A stretch of DNA of 7,265 bases from Streptosporangiaceae bacterium (GTDB lineage: Bacteria > Actinomycetota > Actinomycetes > Streptosporangiales > Streptosporangiaceae): the NCBI GenBank assembly GCA_030050125.1, contig JASIJN010000054.1, positions 1 to 7,265 of the forward strand, in the 5' to 3' direction. Numbering within the stretch: position 1 is the first letter of the stretch; each line of letters starts with the position of its first letter. The position numbers and the translations under genes were made by a program. Under the pieces are notes generated by a model that ran no database searches, was not told the DNA's origin, and saw only the letters and a list, made by a program, of their open reading frames with translations. This document shows, piece after piece, positions 5,748-7,265 of the stretch.

Positions 5748-7265
5748 CTAAGCCCGTCGCGAGGACCGCCGTTCCGCGATCTCGAGGCCGATCGCCCAGG
5801 CGAGCGCGGCGACCGCCAGCGCGCTGAGCACGATCTCCGGCCACCCGCCCAGCCGCTCGGCCAGCGTCGCGCTGGTCAGCAGCGGCACCCGGGCCTCGAG
5901 CACGGTCCGCTCCCAGGTCCGGCTGGTCACGATCAGAGCCCCGTCCGGGGCGATGATCGCGCTGACCCCGGTCGTGCCCGCGACCACCATGGCCCGGTCG
6001 AACTCGATCGCGCGGACCCGGGCCATGGCCAGCTGCTGCAGGGTCTCGCCAAGCTGGCCGTCGACCTCGAAATCGGCGTCGTTGGTCTGCTCGCTGAGCA
6101 GGTTCGCCCCGGCGCTCACCTCCGAGGCGACCAGGTTGTCGAAGCCGACCTCGTAGCAGATCACGTCGCCCAGCCTGATCTTCCCGATCCGGAACACCAC
6201 CGCGCGGTGCCCGGCCGTGAAGTTCACCGGCTGCAGCGAGGGCAGCGAGCTGAACGACGAGATGAGCCCGCGGAACGGTATGTACTCCCCGAACGGCACC
6301 AGCTGGCGCTTGACGTAGATCGCGACCGGCCCGCGGCCCGGCAGCCACAGCTGCCCGGCGTTGCGCAGCGGGTTCTGCAGCACCGCGCCGACGAGCAGCG
6401 GACGGTTGATCGCGGCGACCGCGTCCGCGATCGTCGCGTAGATCTGCGGGTACAGGCCTGGATCGAGATCGGTCGAGTTCTCCGGCCAGATCACGAGGTC
6501 CGGGGCGGGCCGTGAGCCGGCCCTGACCTGGGCGGCGAACTGCTCGGTCGCGGCGGCATGGTTGTCGGTCACGGTCGTTTGCCGCTCCAGCTTGGCCAGC
6601 GTCCTCGAGTGCGGGACGTTGCCCTGTACCGCGGCGACCTCCGCGGTCGGGCCGCCGGGGCCCGGCATTCCCGAGGGGAGCAGCGCGCCGGCCAGGGTCA
6701 GGCCGGCGGCGGCCAAGAAGGCGAGAGCCGGGACCACGCGATCCCGCAGCGCTGGCCGGCCCGGGCCGATCAGCAGCCAGGCCAGCGTGGTCCCGGCCAG
6801 AGCGACCAGGAAGGTCAGCAGCGGCGGCCCGCCGACAGCCACCCAGCGGACGGTCGGCGCCTGGGCCTGGCTCATGGCCAGCCGGCCCCAGGGAAAGGCG
6901 TAGGGCCACCGGTCCCGGAACGCCTCCACGCCCGCCCACCAGCACGCGACCGCCACCGGCCAGGCCGGGAGCCGCAGCATCAGCCGCTGGCCGACGCAGA
7001 ACACCGCGAAGATCACGGCCTCGGCGATGGCCAGCGCGGCCCACGCGTACCAGGCCAGGTTGATCAGCCACGAGATCAGCGGGACGAAGAACGCCAGGCC
7101 GAAGCAGAGCCCGACGACGAAGGACCCGCGCAGGCTGCGCTGCCACAGCGCGACCACGAGCAGCGCCGGGCCGACCGCGGCGAGCGGCCAGATCCCGGTG
7201 GGCGGGAATGCCGCCGCGAGCGCTAGGCCGCCGGCCGCCGCCACCAGCAGGGCCGGCAGGGTGCG
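5748..7265 (-). CDS. lnt: Apolipoprotein N-acyltransferase, canonical actinobacterial type (5' end outside window)
   Basis: The frame is open from the window edge to the TAG at 5748-5750, giving 505 visible residues (numbered here from the edge). Only a few N-terminal residues are probably missing, because the visible start already holds the first membrane segment with the typical AAAFPPTGIWPLA pattern. A GTG at 7244 is in frame, but no start can be fixed. Six or so membrane segments (to about residue 195) lead into a nitrilase-type domain (about 208-460) and a C-terminal membrane segment (about 475-494). The triad is Glu262 (IWPENS), Lys319 (YVKRQLVPFGEYIPF, with Glu327) and Cys370 (VICYEVGF). 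AVQGNVPHSRT and the QQLAMARVRAIEFDRAMVVAGTTG stretch, beginning near residue 410, match the usual actinobacterial Lnt. It catalyses the third lipoprotein acylation step in the cytoplasmic membrane. It is the first of four co-directional genes visible here; in mycobacteria lnt is joined to the polyprenol-phosphate mannose synthase gene ppm1, which would lie outside this window if present. Confidence 0.92.
   Translation of the reverse strand, partial: RTLPALLVAAAGGLALAAAFPPTGIWPLAAVGPALLVVALWQRSLRGSFVVGLCFGLAFFVPLISWLINLAWYAWAALAIAEAVIFAVFCVGQRLMLRLPAWPVAVACWWAGVEAFRDRWPYAFPWGRLAMSQAQAPTVRWVAVGGPPLLTFLVALAGTTLAWLLIGPGRPALRDRVVPALAFLAAAGLTLAGALLPSGMPGPGGPTAEVAAVQGNVPHSRTLAKLERQTTVTDNHAAATEQFAAQVRAGSRPAPDLVIWPENSTDLDPGLYPQIYATIADAVAAINRPLLVGAVLQNPLRNAGQLWLPGRGPVAIYVKRQLVPFGEYIPFRGLISSFSSLPSLQPVNFTAGHRAVVFRIGKIRLGDVICYEVGFDNLVASEVSAGANLLSEQTNDADFEVDGQLGETLQQLAMARVRAIEFDRAMVVAGTTGVSAIIAPDGALIVTSRTWERTVLEARVPLLTSATLAERLGGWPEIVLSALAVAALAWAIGLEIAERRSSRRA

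Noticed and set aside
4463..5827. Plus-strand open frame of 454 codons (and a 373-codon one in another frame) opposite the second lnt
   Set aside because: Both lie antisense to a gene with an intact catalytic triad, and both show repetitive Arg/Gly/Pro/Ala composition without domains.
5707..7146. Minus-strand open frame of 479 codons overlapping the first lnt in another frame
   Set aside because: The lnt frame carries all Lnt motifs; this one is Arg/Gly/Ala-rich with no membrane segments or motifs.

Overview
This window looks like chromosomal DNA from a high-GC actinomycete. Third codon positions are overwhelmingly G or C, GTG is used as a start codon, every frame has long spurious open frames, and the gene families match actinobacterial types. 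The Lnt proteins and the Ig-YkuD transpeptidase fit a filamentous actinomycete (Streptomyces/Streptosporangiales-like), but the exact lineage is an inference. I see no RNA genes, insertion sequences, CRISPR arrays or phage genes.

Layout. (1) Positions 1-601, minus strand: the N-terminal 200 residues of a large GH63-type glycoside hydrolase that leaves the window on its 3' side. (2) Positions 602-759: a divergent control region of about 160 bp with a possible leaderless promoter, two inverted repeats and a tight G-quadruplex motif. (3) Positions 760-2013, plus strand: a cytoplasmic class C beta-lactamase-like serine hydrolase (EstB/family VIII esterase type). It converges on the next gene with only 6 bp between stop codons. 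(4) Positions 2020-7265, minus strand: four genes in one direction, transcribed in the order lnt (5' end outside the window), second lnt paralogue, lipoprotein L,D-transpeptidase, DedA membrane protein. The gaps are 46, 58 and about 50 nt and none holds a convincing terminator, so they could form one operon.

How the genes fit together. The minus-strand cluster is a cell-envelope set. Two apolipoprotein N-acyltransferase paralogues, both with an intact Glu-Lys-Cys triad, would add the third acyl chain to lipoproteins. The next gene encodes a lipoprotein that carries out 3-3 cross-linking of peptidoglycan, so it is a plausible Lnt substrate. The last gene belongs to DedA, a family that includes undecaprenyl-phosphate flippases. 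The tandem lnt pair, a non-GC-biased tail on the second Lnt, an extra cysteine pair in the transpeptidase, and the structured divergent promoter are the points worth a second look. Nothing here requires a wholly new system.
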